A stretch of DNA of 64,000 nt from Micropterus salmoides (GCF_014851395.1 NW_024044459.1:21776418-21840417); one strand, 5' to 3'; shown: positions 1-11,003, numbered from the stretch's first letter. Notes: generated from the sequence alone by a model not told the origin. Numbers and translations: made by a program.

Positions 1-759
1 TGTGATAAAATAATTGTCAGCGTTAATTAATTAACGCATTAACATGTCTAGCCCTACTATTAAGGCATGTCCTTTCCAACTGTATGACATAATAGGCCTG
101 TACCTGGCAACTTCAAATTAAATATAGTTTCAGAAAAAACAATACTTTGTGATTTTTAAATAGTACATCATCAAAAATATTGTAGTGAAAAACGATGTGG
201 ATTTGTGCATTTTATATTGAATAAATTTGGAGCTACTCTAAATTCCTTTCTCCTCCCCAGAGAAGATGGGGAGGGGTCAAAGTTGCTCTCTCTAAGTGCT
301 ATCCCGACCATAAAACTGGCACCTTTTTGATTCCGAAGCTGATAACGCAGGGCCTGACTGTTAAACTGACAAAGGGACACGAACCAGCCATTGGCATTTC
401 CCTGAACAGCCTATCAAAACTGGCCCCCACACATGTTTCCGTGGCAACTGACCTTATTCTTTGTTTTATTACCACATCAAAGGGATACTCCTTGTCTCAC
501 CTAAGTGTGACATGGTCCAGGACAGCCGAACTTTCAATGTAAAAGGGACTGCAGTCTCCAAAGACTCAAAGCATTTAATTAAGTTTAATTAAATCTTTAG
601 TTACTTGATTACATTTGCCTCTATTTGAGTAGTTATGTTAACTGTTGTTGCTATCCGTTGTTGATATTAGTGCTGAAAAGAAAGTTTCTTGTGCAGTGTT
701 TTTATTTTAAGCAAGACACTCCTTCATCTAATGTAATCCAAACTTTCCTCATGTAACCT
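1..759. other. AT-rich intronic sequence
   Basis: This stretch is AT-rich and has no codon structure, splice-bounded exon or repeat that I recognise. The short open frames are broken by stops in every neighbouring frame and resemble no protein known to me. It probably lies within a grid2 intron, because the next recognised host exon, at 16.2-16.5 kb, is on the minus strand. Confidence 0.5.
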
Positions 760-1880
760 GAGCTCCCCCAAGTGGACGAAATAAGTATTACATGCCCTCG
801 TCGGAAATGCCGTTAAATGTATAAATATCCTGACCAATAATGTGACAATTGTTTCCTGTTACCAAATGCCTAGAACAGTACAACCGTTCGACCATTGAGG
901 TTCGATTGTGGAAAATATTTGATTATAAGACGTGCAAATAGATTTCTTTTTAGAGATTAAGTTTAGAAAGGCAGTCCCTTGGGAAACCTGAGACGCCCCC
1001 AGGCAACAAAAGAGCGACACGCGACCTCGCTTCTCTTCTCTTCGCTGTTGGCTCTCTTCCGCTCTGCTCGGCTCTCTGGACGCTCGCCAGGCAACGCCCT
1101 CAGTCGGCCAGTGAAACAGGCCTTTTGTTTCGCTTGAAGCTACTCACCTGAAGTGCCGCGACATCGATCTGCCTTCAGTTCTTTTGTTTGTTAAAGTTAT
1201 CAGTCCGTTAAGTTACACTGGACTAATTCAGGAACGACCAAGTTCCATTTTAAGCCTTTTCGTCGAGCCAACTTCACCGAGGTCAGACCAAGCCACGTGG
1301 TCTCGCCAGCTACAACGAAGGAAACCTGAAACAGCCGAATTGCCAGACGGAGGAGGCGTTTTCAATCAGACACGGAGAACCCCGGAGAATCCCTAGCAAA
1401 AAGCCAGGAACGGGTAGCTAGCGTGGGACCCGTGCAACAGGCCAAAAGCAGGCTGTCGACAAGCAGTAAGGCTCAACACACGTTCTGTGATCAGATATGT
1501 CCATTTTAACTCCTAAAATCATAGCATTAGTTTACTTTCATTAGCTATTCTATGCCGTATGAGTCAAATGCTTCCCACAATCGAACCTCCAGGCTCATTG
1601 TTCAGCAAATGTTTATGTTCCCTGTATCCAACCAACTTTTTATCACCTTAGTTAGAGAATAAATTCACTGTAATATAATCAAGAGCTGTGTGTGCTGCCT
1701 ATTTCTAGTTCCTGCCAAGAGAATTGACCCTTTAGATATGAGACTGACTGACTGATTTAAGATAATTGAGCGATTATTAACTAACTGATCACTAGTAATA
1801 ATTGTATAATTATTCAAAACTACCTAGAGGTCCGGAGACTCTAGGATTATAACAACTCCGGTGGTGCCCTGAAATGAGGA
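760..1880 (+). mobile_element. LTR-like CpG-rich block, possible solo LTR
   Basis: A TATA-like box (gtataaatatcc, about 820) is followed by a CpG- and GC-rich leader-like stretch (about 990-1480) in otherwise AT-rich DNA. An AATAAA polyadenylation signal lies near 1660. Near 1861 the primer-binding-site-like TGGTGCCCTGAAATGAGG follows a sequence ending in AACA plus a few bases. That order, promoter, transcribed leader, poly(A) signal, then tRNA-primer-like site, is the layout of an LTR. No gag, pol or env reading frame follows, so if real this is a solo or truncated LTR. The 70-codon open frame at 1184-1396 has no known relative and is probably chance. The LTR reading is inference; the CpG-rich block could instead be part of another repeat. 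Confidence 0.3.
897..1589. repeat. Inverted repeat pair around the CpG-rich block
   Basis: GAGGTTCGATTGTGG at 897-911 recurs as its exact reverse complement at 1575-1589. Similarity continues imperfectly on both sides, for about 35-40 bp in all. The arms are about 660 bp apart and enclose the CpG-rich stretch. The core resembles a pol III B box, but no tRNA-like A box or fold accompanies either arm. Confidence 0.55.
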
Positions 1881-2149
1881 ATAAATTTTGATTTTATGAA
1901 TCTTAAAAATTCATAATTGGGTATCAATTCTCATAAATTTATTAAACTGCATGACTAAAATTTAGGTCTGCTACAATATTATAGCTTAACTCTTGTGTGT
2001 GTATGTGTATGTATATATATCTGTCACACAGACCGCTGCAGCAACAACGGCAGAGGAAAACACAGCTGGAAGGTTTTCATACCGCTTATCTGTCTTTACA
2101 TTCTGAGGAATGTTTCAACATTTTAACTTAAAAAAGAGAAAGCTGTGTG
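1881..2149. other. AT-rich spacer with short TG/TA run
   Basis: This AT-rich spacer contains a short degenerate TG/TA dinucleotide run near 1995-2020 and no coding structure. The last 120 bases become less AT-rich and may already belong to the 5' leader of the DNA element that follows. Confidence 0.4.
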
Positions 2150-2435
2150 GATCGCTGGTGTGTGTGTCGCATTGAACATTACGTCACGGCAGCTGTGTGT
2201 GGCGTCGCTATGACGACAGGTTACGTACTATCTCTGAGTACTATCTGCAATGGAAAACGGAGCAGGGCCGAGTAGAGTCGAGTCTATTGATTTGCGCTAT
2301 GGTAGCATTTTTCGGAAAGGCAGCATAGATCGTCAGAACACCGGCAACAGTTCAACGTTTAGTCCAAAAAGACGATGCAACTCCGACTCTTGGCCTGGAA
2401 ATTCACAACCTGTAAGTGTCCTTTATTGGTTGTGA
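2150..2435 (+). pseudogene. 5' exon of a DNA-transposon-like gene
   Basis: An ATG at 2250 opens a 162-base frame that ends exactly at a strong splice donor (gtaagt, GT at 2412-2413), giving 54 complete codons in phase 0. The peptide starts MENGAGPSR, is rich in Ser, Arg and Asn, and includes the basic patch PKRRC, as in a disordered nuclear N-terminus. The upstream leader is CpG-rich, with a CRE-like TTACGTCAC near 2180. No downstream exon with a transposase domain is visible: the next recognisable segment, about 300 bp on, is a transposon end. I read this as the first exon of an internally deleted class II element. The transposase family is not identified, and a domesticated or host exon cannot be excluded from this window alone. 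Confidence 0.4.
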
Positions 2436-2715
2436 ATTATATTTAAAATAAACACGGCAATGTAACTTCACAGACTGTTCAAGTGCGGAGTTGTTGTAAA
2501 CGTTGGCTAACACAGCTAAAGTTATAGCTATAATGCTAACGTTACACCTGATGTGAAAGCAACTGAGCAAATGTTCAAATTGTTTGGCCAATTTTATGTA
2601 AAATTGAGTTGAAATATGGTGATTTTTGTAGTGGTTTATGGTAAGATATGGAACAGTTATGTTGGGGATACCATCTGCTAGGTTATGGTCGCAGCCTGAA
2701 GCGGCTTTGATTTGG

Positions 2716-3012
2716 ATCACACTACCTTGTTTCTTACGACCCGCCCTTCTCTGCTTCTGATTGGCTAGTAGTCCTTACCTGGGAACTGCGCATGTGCAAC
2801 TCCCAACAAAGATTTTGTACAAGTAAGATGCATCACTCTGTAGCTCAAGAGCGGAGCGTACAACACATAGGGTGAAAAGAGGAGCTGCAGCAATATGCAA
2901 TATGAGAAAAATATTGTGTTTTTTGAAAATTAAACCATGTAAACCTGTTCTGGTACAACCCATAAATGTTTTTTTTACACCTGAAAATGAGCATAATACC
3001 ACCTCTTTAAGA
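2716..3012 (+). mobile_element. Terminal region of a common teleost DNA element
   Basis: From about 2716 (TGATTGGCTAGTAGTCC and onward) to CCTCTTTAAG near 3010 the sequence matches my recollection of a dispersed teleost repeat end. That family is marked by GCGCATGTGCAACTCCCAAC, AGAGGAGCTGCAGCAATATG, and a terminus with TGAAAATGAGCATAAT followed by CTCTTTAA. With the exon at 2250-2411 it may form one internally deleted copy of about 0.9 kb. The TTAA-like terminus would suit a TTAA-targeting superfamily, but I cannot confirm the partner terminus or a target duplication. Confidence 0.5.
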
Positions 3013-5699
3013 AAGCAAATGCGGTGTATGACTATGAAACATTTGAGTAGTCTGTCATATTCAGTATTTCTTCATTCAGTGGAAGTCAAGTTTGATAAAG
3101 AAAAATCCAAGTATTCATTTAAGTGTTTTTAAACGTTAAAGGTCTCCATGTGATACATTTAAGATATAAAAAAAAACAGATTTTACATCAATCTCTTCCA
3201 TAACATGAATTTCTGACTTTCTTTTTCTCTTTTTATATCTCTCATTTATCTCTCCCTTTAGTTGTTACCTTTTTCTTACCTTTCATTTTTCTTTTTGACT
3301 TCAACAAAGGGCAGATACAACAAGTTGAGGTGGTACCCTTCATTGTAACAGCAGCAGTGACAACACGGTACACACCCTTATTCTTTGTATGAACCCACAT
3401 GATCAGTGGTTGACATTTTCACACTTTTCAGTGTGTGATGGGAAGAAAAGAACAGTGCACTCAGTAGAGTACAGATCTCCGCCAGGTGTGTCAGCAGACA
3501 TGTAGGTTGGGAACAGGGACTGCAGGGCAGGCTGTGTGTCCAGTGAGTACACATCAGAGTAGTAAAATGAAGGGGAGAAAATTCCCTTTAAGATGCATGG
3601 AATAATGTAATTGTACACACATTCACACAAAACCAAAAGCATGATCAATGAGGAGTTTTCCAGTGTCGTCGTCTTGCCCATTACTCACTAAAGAGCAAAC
3701 TGTTAGGAGGAAGTTTAAAGATAAGAGGGAGGAAGATTTTAAGGTATGGAATTTACTGACCATGAACCTGGGTTACAACCTGAATTCAAACCCTTAACAC
3801 TTTTAGCACATGGTACAAACCCAGGACACTGCTGCATCTATGGACTGCATTATGACAAACAAGGCCCGGTATGAATGGTATCCTCTTGCGATGGGCACCA
3901 GTTTACTATATTGATTTCATACTGAAATTTTAAACCTCTGCTAAAATATTTATAGACTCCATAAAATAATATACACTCAGAATGCAGGTAAGCTGACATT
4001 TTAGAGAGTTGCCCCATTGACCAGCATAGCCAATATGTGACAAATACCATCTTTGAATAGTTGTATCCCAAGTGAATGCATTTAACTGACTTGTGTTCCA
4101 AACAGCCAATCTATAGACACATATCTGTTTCTGTGAAGCCAACATGCATGTAGAACTTACAGTGAAATGTTTACCTCAGATAATATTTAAGGCCTTTTAC
4201 CATTTTCACCCACTTTTTCTTTTATTAAACAAAGCATATTTGTCCAAAATATCAGCACTTTTATTGCTTTCTTCTAGTAAAAGACTGGCAACCTAACAAG
4301 GCTCTCTCGTTTGGCTATAACCTTTTACTGTTGTGCCTCAGTCCCTACTTGCCATTGGCTAAAAGCAAAACAATACAAATCATCTTAATGTCAACAGTGT
4401 TATTACCACTAAGTGGTACTTCCCACATTTGCTCAACGAGGCCAGTGTTTCTGTAGTTCTGACTATAGGCATTATGGTCATGATTATGGGCAAGGTGACT
4501 CAGCAGGTAACAGCAACTTGTCACTCACATTTTCAGTATATACAGTGTGAATACAAAACTCCTTAATTAAAGATTAAGTGAAAGAGAAAACAAAATGAGA
4601 GTCAGAAAAAGAAAGAGAAAAGAAAGGAAAATGGAGAGCGAGGGAGAGAGATAAACTATGAAAGGATAGAGAGATTATAGAGAGAAAACATGTGTTCTCA
4701 GTGTCCAGAACGCACCAGTAGAGCTGAAAATAGGGATTGGGACAGTTGCACCATAGCTTCATTTGAGAGGACACACTTGACTGTCTGTTCTCTAAAGAAC
4801 TCTCCTTGTACAGAGGCGATGTCTTTTGGGAACATTGCTATCATCTTAAAAGGCCATCTCTGTCTGTCTCTCTCTCTCTGTCTTTCTGCTTTTCTTTCTC
4901 ACTGGCTCTCTTCTGCACTCTTGCTGTCTCCCTTCTCTCCTTGAGCAGAGGGTGAGGCCATTAGGGAACAATGGTGATATCTTTAAAGGGTCTTCTGTGG
5001 TTGAGAGAACAGCACTGCCAAAACCCAGAGGATCCATGTGCTGAATCAGTGGTCACAGAGCACAGAAGGGATAGAGGGATTTAAGTGGGGTACGAACATG
5101 TGTGTGTGTTTGTGTGCATGTGTATGTGTGTGGGGGGTCTATTGTCTAGATATTGTGTGTGAACTATACCACATTTGGGGACAAGATTTTGATTTAAGCC
5201 ACTTGACTGAAGGTTGTCTTGCAAGAGAAAAAATGGTGTTCCTACTTTCCGTCTTGATTAGATTTGTTGGTAATTTGCATGCAACTTTAAAGAAGTTGAT
5301 TTCATGGTGCAGATGAATAATAACCAGGAACCACATCAGTTGTGCAAAATGTGCAAACAATCTCTCTATGATTAAGACGAGATGCTGTCAGATCCCAAGT
5401 CAGAATTGCACCTCGTCCTGATGGGATTTCTTAATATATTGATACTACAATGTTGCCCATGTAGGGCTTGGTCTCTCATCATTCATCATGGTTCAGTCTG
5501 ACAAAAATACTTTATTTGTCATGGTAAAAGTTAATAGATGCTATGCCAACAGTGTGACATACACACAGAGTAGGACTACATTATTGTGCACACTTCAACT
5601 GTGTTACTGTATACTTGTAATCTACAAATAAATTTATAACTTGGATGAAAAGTATTTTTCTAAGAGTTGCTCAGGGTTGATTTGGTCAATATATTTACT
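3013..5699. other. Intronic sequence without recognised genes
   Basis: No exon, RNA gene or transposon was recognised. It holds low-complexity patches: a GA-rich run at about 4575-4690, a CT-rich run at about 4855-4945, and a degenerate TG run at about 5097-5135. The open frames here run through these patches or are short and unlike known proteins. Confidence 0.5.
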
Positions 5700-6175
5700 A
5701 CAATGACTTCCGAGGTGTGCGACTAGTATTTGCCAGAAGGACCACATTACGACTGTATTTTTTTAGGAAGCTTAAGGCCAAATTCCTGTGCCAAGTTCTT
5801 GTCAGCTTTTACAGAGGACCATCAGTGATATCGGTGAGGTGAGGTGCCTATGCAGAGCCCAAAGGATACTAAAGGACAGTACCCACCCCAGTCATAGCCT
5901 GTTCAAGCTGCTGCCTTCTGGGAAAAGATATAGAAGTTTCTGCTGCCGCACCACCAGACTGCAGAGCAGCTTTACCCCCCAAGCTATCAGGCCTTTGAAC
6001 TCAAATTCATTCTTGACACTGCTCCACTGAATATAGTTTATTTCTGTTTACAATTTTATAATTGATTTTATATTAATGTATAGCCTACTGTCTGCTATGT
6101 AACTGAAGGGAGTTACAAACTCAATTTCACTGTAAAATCTGTTGTATTGTGACAAATAAATCTACCTTGGACCCT
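5700..6175 (+). mobile_element. Rex1/Babar-like LINE 3' end, 5'-truncated
   Basis: The sequence decodes the C-terminal end of a Rex1-type reverse transcriptase ORF. A first frame gives LYFFRKLKAKFL and a second (about 5788-6030) gives RAQRILKDSTHPSHSLFKLL then PSGKRYRSF, ending in a stop. An AT-rich 3' untranslated region follows, with a tail near 6155-6175 (gacaaataaatctacc). The frame change and the absence of the catalytic reverse-transcriptase part show a dead, 5'-truncated copy, the usual product of target-primed reverse transcription. A second copy of the same subfamily lies at 26904-27235. The copy is antisense to grid2. Rex1 is assigned from recalled features. Confidence 0.7.
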
Positions 6176-6189
6176 GTATTAGTGAACTG

Positions 6190-6257
6190 ATTAACAACAC
6201 CTACATCAGCATTCGGCTGAAATCCACAAACAGCATGTCGATGTAGGTGTTGTTAAT
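6190..6257. repeat. 18-bp perfect hairpin
   Basis: ATTAACAACACCTACATC at 6190-6207 has its exact reverse complement at 6240-6257 across a 32-base loop. It follows directly on the Rex1-like tail. It could be a remnant of a small inverted-terminal element; no target duplication is evident. Confidence 0.6.
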
Positions 6258-6262
6258 TCATT

Positions 6263-7680
6263 AACAGCATTTCAGGTGATTTTTGTACATAACGTTTGCT
6301 TTGTGAGTAGCATAGATGGAACTACAGACTTTATGTCATTATACCCCTCTGTTGTAAATTAGAAATAAATTTACCTCGTAACTTGTATTAGCCACTATTA
6401 AATATCTATCAATATAAACTTAGAGCATACCTTCATATGACATCAATACACTGATAAAATATTTTAATGACTTGAAAGATTAAGTCTGAGCCAGCAAAAT
6501 GCATTGCAAAACAATTGCACTGCAGAGTGTCTGTGGAGATCAATGCATACAACACATTAAATGTGTTAATTGACTGTAATGAGTGAAATGGGACCCGGCA
6601 TATTAAATCAACAATGAATCACCTATTACACTGCTCTCTTAGTCCTTAAACTTGTAGGTGTGTTATACTTCCGTCCACACACCAATTACTGAGCACACAG
6701 CTGGTGTTCTGCACTCATTGGGGTCTGATCCAAAATGCAACATGCATATTACATGCATTATGGTAGTGCACCAGCAGTGGTCTCCCCTGTTTGATTCTTA
6801 GTTAAATTACCTTTAAACATAAATGTGCCAGAACAAAGAAAGTGTACCAAGAACATGAGTGGAAAATGAGGGAAAGACTGTATAGTTTAGTGACAGCCAG
6901 ACAATCTGGGGACAAGCACAAACTATACCAATGCAGGCCCTTGACATTATGATGGTGTAAACTGACATGAGATGTGATGTGCTCTATGTGAGTTTGAGTC
7001 AGTTTGTGACCCTTCTTCAAAAGAGAGGGTCAGTTGAGTGACAAGATATGATGACACCAACCTGTTATAGCCAAGAAATCAGAAAGGTCGGGGGCTGAAA
7101 GGACACTTAGACACAATATGTACAACACAGACCAAACACACAAACACACCTACACATTATGGACAGGAAATAGAAAGTAATATTTCTGTAGAAGGAAGCC
7201 AAGACACCGAAGAAAAACATAGTGGCACTTTATAAAAGGGACATTCCTGGTGTAATGTTAGATTTAATGGACTGGAAAGAGAGAGGGCGAAGAGGCAGAG
7301 AGAGACAGAGAAGCAGGGTAAAATGAAACAGCATACACACACGCAGACCGATGTGCCACTAGCATAAAGATACATATGCATGCATGTGCCTGAGTTTTGT
7401 TTGACCGAGAGCGAGAGAGAGAGAGAGAGAGCAAGGTTTGTGACTCAACCATACATCCATTAGCTCTCTAATGTCCTACCATGCTGAGAAACCATTGATA
7501 CTGTTACATTAGATAAATTCAAAATTCACACAACACCAGTTTAACAGACCTACTACTGTCTGCTGAAGTGACTCACGTTCCTTACCTACTGCAGTGTCTC
7601 ATTTCACTCATGTCCATGATAGAGGGGTTTGGGAATACAGTAAGTATTTCAAAGAGCCATCTTAATTCACTCAAAGTGAC
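6263..7680. other. Intronic sequence with a GA microsatellite
   Basis: No gene or transposon was recognised. A (GA)n tract lies at about 7407-7432 and more diffuse GA-rich sequence at about 7270-7320. Open frames on the minus strand here are CT/TG translations of those tracts. Confidence 0.5.
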
Positions 7681-7693
7681 TAGATAGATAGAT

Positions 7694-7803
7694 CCATCCA
7701 TCCATCGTCAACCACTTATCCTGTGTACAGGGTCGCGGGGGGCTGGAGCCAATCCCAGCTTACATCGGGCGAAAGGCATGGTACACCCTGGACAGGCCGC
7801 CAG
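7694..7803 (-). mobile_element. RTE-like LINE tail, copy 1
   Basis: Read on the minus strand, this 110-bp segment has the conserved 3' end of a teleost RTE-type LINE or dependent SINE: it reads GCTGGGATTGGCTCCAGCC, continues to CAGGATAAGTGG, and ends in a (TGGA)n tail. The 13-base TAGATAGATAGAT flanks it at 7681-7693 and 7804-7816. That could be a target duplication, but the site is a GATA microsatellite, so chance repetition must be allowed for. The same tail recurs at 60431-60553 with a clearer duplication. Confidence 0.7.
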
Positions 7804-7866
7804 TAGATAGATAGATATGGTATTGAATTATTATTATTATATGGTATTGAAATTGAACATCTAATA

Positions 7867-8175
7867 GTGTTCCCACAGAATCCCTTTTTATCTGACCACT
7901 GTTTGATAACTTTTGAGTTTGTATTGCTGAACTACACGCCATTAGGAAAAAATTTCTATACAAGATGTCTGTCTAATAGTGCTGTAGCTAAATCTAAGGA
8001 TGCGATTCCATCAGCTCTAAATTCATTATCAAGTCACAAAGTAACGAAGGACTCTTATGCTAATTTCAGTCCCTCCCAAATCGATCATCTCGTTGATAAT
8101 GTTGCAGGCTCGCTGCGAATGACACTCAACTCTGTTGCCCCTTTAAAAAAGAAGATAATAAAACAAAGACATTAG
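7867..8175 (+). pseudogene. L2 ORF2 fragment: endonuclease C-terminus
   Basis: The frame contains FLSDHCLITFEF, the SDH-type motif that closes the APE-like endonuclease domain of L2/CR1 LINEs (the His is a catalytic residue of the family). A polar linker segment follows. The N-terminal endonuclease motifs are missing because the copy is 5'-truncated. The frame stops shortly after 8175, and the sequence jumps by deletion near 8278 to the start of the reverse transcriptase. Confidence 0.75.
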
Positions 8176-8277
8176 CTCCATGGTATAATACTGAAACTCG
8201 CAAATTAAAGCAAATATCACGGAAACTTGAGAGGAATTGGCGTTCCACCAAAAATTCTCATTTTATTTAGCCCAAAC

Positions 8278-9583
8278 TTGATCCGGATGTTTTAGCCAAC
8301 TATAGACCTATACGTAACCTTCCACTTCTCTCAAAGATCCTTGAGAAAGCAGTTGCCAAACAGCTGTGTGACTTTCTACAGAGCAATAGTTTATTTGAGA
8401 ATTTTCAGTCAGGATTTAGAGCTCATCATAGCACAGAGACAGCACTGGTGAAAATTACTAATGACCTCCTAATTGCATCAGACAAAGGACTTGTCTCTGT
8501 ACTGGTTTTATTAGATCTTAGCGCTGCATTTGATACCATTGACCATCAGATCCTATTGCAGAGACTGGAACATTTCATTGGCATACAGAAACCACTCTAA
8601 GCTGGTTTAAGTCCTGTTTATCAGATCAATTTCAGTTTGTACATGTTAACGATGAGTCCTCCATGCACGCCAAAGTTAGTCATGGAGTTCCACAAGGATC
8701 TGTGCTCGGACCAATCCTGTTCACTTTATATATGCTTCAATATTATCAGGAAACACTGATGATACTTAATTATATCTATCGATCAAGCCAGATGAAACTC
8801 ATCAGTTAGCTAAACTCCAAATGTGCCTTCACGATGTTAAAACCTGGATGACTGTAATTTTTCTAATGTTAAACTCAGATAAAACTGAAGTTATTGTTCT
8901 GGGGCCCAAGCACCTCCGTGATGCATTATCTAAAAGTATAGTTTCCTTGAATGGCATCTAGCACCACTGTGAGAAATCGTGGAGTTATCTTTGATCAGGA
9001 CATGTCGTTTAAGTCTCACATTAAGTAAATTTCAAGGACCGCCTTTTTTCACCTACATGATATTGCAAAAATCAGGAACATCCTGTCTAAAAATGATGCA
9101 GAATAACTAGTCCATGCATTTGTTACTTCTAGGCTGGATTACTGCAATTCTTTATTATCAAGCTGCTCGAAAAAGTCCATTAAGACTCTTCAGCTGATCC
9201 AGAATGCTGCAGCACGTGTTCTGACAGGAACCAGGAAAAGAGATCATATTTCTCCTGTTTTAGCTTCTCTGCATTGGCTTCCTGTAAAATCCAGAACAGA
9301 ATTTAAAATACTTCTTTTCACCAACAAAGCTCTTAATGGTCAGGCACCATCTTATCTTAAAGAGCTCATTTTACCTTACTACCCCACCAGAGCACTGCTC
9401 TCCCAGAATGCAGGGTTACTTGTGGTTCCTAGAGTCTCCAAAAGTAGACTAGGAGCCAGAGCGTTCAGCTATCAAGCTCCTCTCCTGTGGAACCAGGTTC
9501 CAGTTTGGGTTCAGGAGGCAGACACCATCTCCACATTTAAGAGTAGGCTTAAGGCTTTCCTCTTTGATAAAGCTTATAGTTAG
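8278..9583 (+). pseudogene. L2 reverse transcriptase, broken
   Basis: Conserved blocks appear in order. NYRPIRNLPLLSKILE (about 8298) is the RT entry block. FQSGFRAHHSTETALVKI and VLVLLDLSAAFDTIDH carry the first catalytic Asp region. HGVPQGSVLGPILFTLY follows, then near 9130-9290 the C-terminal DYCNSLLSSC and LASLHWLPV motifs. A frameshift lies near 8590, in-frame stops interrupt it, and the YADD catalytic motif is destroyed by a deletion near 8745-8765, where only TDDT remains before a stop. The C-terminal domain stays open to the stop at 9581. This copy has no possible polymerase activity. Confidence 0.85.
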
Positions 9584-10050
9584 GGCTGGCTCAGGTGAGT
9601 CCTGAACCATCCCTTAGTTATGCTGCTATAGGCTTAGACTGCCTGGGACTTCCCATGATGCACTGAGCTCCTTTCTCTTCTTTCTCTCCCTCTGTATGCA
9701 ACCTCATTGCATTATTGCATGTTACTAACTTGACTTCTTCCCTTTCCCATAGTCTTGTGCTTTCTCGTCCCTCTCCTCTCTCCTCAATTCCTGCAGGTGT
9801 TTCTGGCTCTGGAGCTGTGGACTCTGGATCTGTGGTTGCGAGTCACCTGCTGCCCATGTGTTCCTGCTCGACACCCTCTGCTACAATCATTGTTACTAGT
9901 CCTACTGTTATTAATATTACCATAGTTAGTGATTATTATCATTAACACTACTATAAATATCTGTACCATTATTCATTCAGTCTATAGCAACATTACCTTT
10001 ACTGTCTGTATCTGTGTGTGTATATTGTGTAGGCTGCCTGTGTTGATGTA

Positions 10051-10337
10051 ATGTAAACTTTTCTGTGTCCATGTCCCCGTTGCTAGTTTAGCACCATTTG
10101 CTGAAAAAATTACCATGGCTTAGTTGCTACGTTGGCCGTGGTAATTCTGTGGTTGCCATGTACATCTAACTAGTTTAAAGTCTGTGTAAAGTCACACATG
10201 GCATGACACAACCAATATTTGAAGACTTTAAGTTCAATCTGGTTATTGAATGTTGTCAAATGTTTGAGAGTTGTTTATTTTTCTATTTTTTATATAGAAT
10301 TTAATTTAATGCAATAAAATAAAAAGTGTGTAATATT
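10051..10337. other. AT-rich spacer
   Basis: AT-rich sequence follows the L2 3' untranslated region and ends in an A-rich run (about 10310-10326). It may be the decayed tail of another retroposon, but I cannot assign it. Confidence 0.4.
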
Positions 10338-10671
10338 GTCACAGTAACCCCAAGTCACATCTTCCTTTGTTCTGTTTTCCAGCCACTCATCTGTTTCCAT
10401 GGTTTCTGTTATTTAGTTCATCTGCATCACCTGTGTTTAGTTAATTACCATCCTCATCATCTGTTCCGCCTGTGTTCTGTTAATCAGTGTTCATCTGTGA
10501 GTATTTAGTTCCTTCAGTTCAGTCAGTCTTTGGCTGTTCTACTTTGTAGTCTTGTTTAGTGTGTGTACATCCTGCCTGCCTGTACTGTTTGGAGTTACTT
10601 TATTTGTAAAACGTTTGAATTGGAACTTTGGACTCCTCCTCTTCTTCTTCTGCCTGCACCACACGTGACAG
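10338..10671 (+). repeat. Dispersed teleost repeat ending CACGTGACAG
   Basis: This 334-bp stretch is pyrimidine-rich and recalls a common fish retroposon family in which TTAGTT/ATTAATCACCTGTGT-like phrases lead to a ...GGACTCCTCC...CACGTGACAG terminus. No protein motif is present. The family name is uncertain; a LINE untranslated end or a SINE are both possible. Confidence 0.4.
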
Positions 10672-10722
10672 ATATAATGTAAAACAAAGTTTTATTTTCT
10701 GAAATAAGGCATACTGGCATAG

Positions 10723-11003
10723 TAACCCAAGTTAGGTTATTTTTGACCCAACTCCTGGGTTAAAAAGGGACCAACTAATTTCTGGATTATTTCAACCCAG
10801 ATATTGGGGTTGTTCTTTTGACCCAGAAGTTGGGTTATATTAACTACAATGTTGTTGTTTTTTAACCCAACATTTGGGTCAGATATTTAACCCAGAAGTT
10901 GGGTCAAAAAGAATAACCCAATTTTGTGGGTTGAAATAACCCAGAAATTAGTTGGTCCCTTTTTAACCCAGGAGTTGGGTCAAAAATAATCCATAATGGG
11001 TTA
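10723..11003. mobile_element. Foldback (MITE-like) element, 115-bp arms
   Basis: The left arm at 10723-10837 and the right arm at 10888-11003 are reverse complements with about a dozen mismatches, including a perfect block of nearly 50 bp from about 10738. The spacer is about 50 bp. Both arms are built from the motif GACCCAACT..TGGGTTA, itself partly palindromic, so the element contains nested hairpins. Outer ends start TAACCCA. No clear target duplication was found. It abuts the tail sequence that receives the Harbinger-like insertion at 11022. No coding capacity. Confidence 0.85.

Larger units (their letters stand above)
7860..10050 (+). mobile_element. L2/Maui-like LINE, 5'-truncated and decayed
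   Basis: The element begins inside ORF2 near the end of the endonuclease domain and runs through the reverse transcriptase to a stop at 9581-9583. A 3' untranslated region of about 450 bp follows, with features I recall from teleost L2 elements (CACCTGCTGCCCATGTGTTC; an ATT-rich stretch near 9905-9960). An internal deletion joins the endonuclease end to the reverse transcriptase, and several frameshifts and stops interrupt it. It lies directly after a GATA repeat and the RTE-like tail, and is antisense to grid2. It cannot encode a working protein. Confidence 0.85.

Noticed and set aside
895..911. tRNA gene or SINE B box (GGTTCGATT)
   Set aside because: No A box, acceptor stem or cloverleaf is present, and the motif belongs to an inverted repeat.
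2872..3132. 86-codon open frame on the plus strand
   Set aside because: Its first part is the end of a dispersed DNA element and the rest is AT-rich; there is no motif.
5788..6030. Independent 80-codon host gene
   Set aside because: The peptide is the C-terminus of a Rex1-type LINE ORF, repeated at 26.9 kb.
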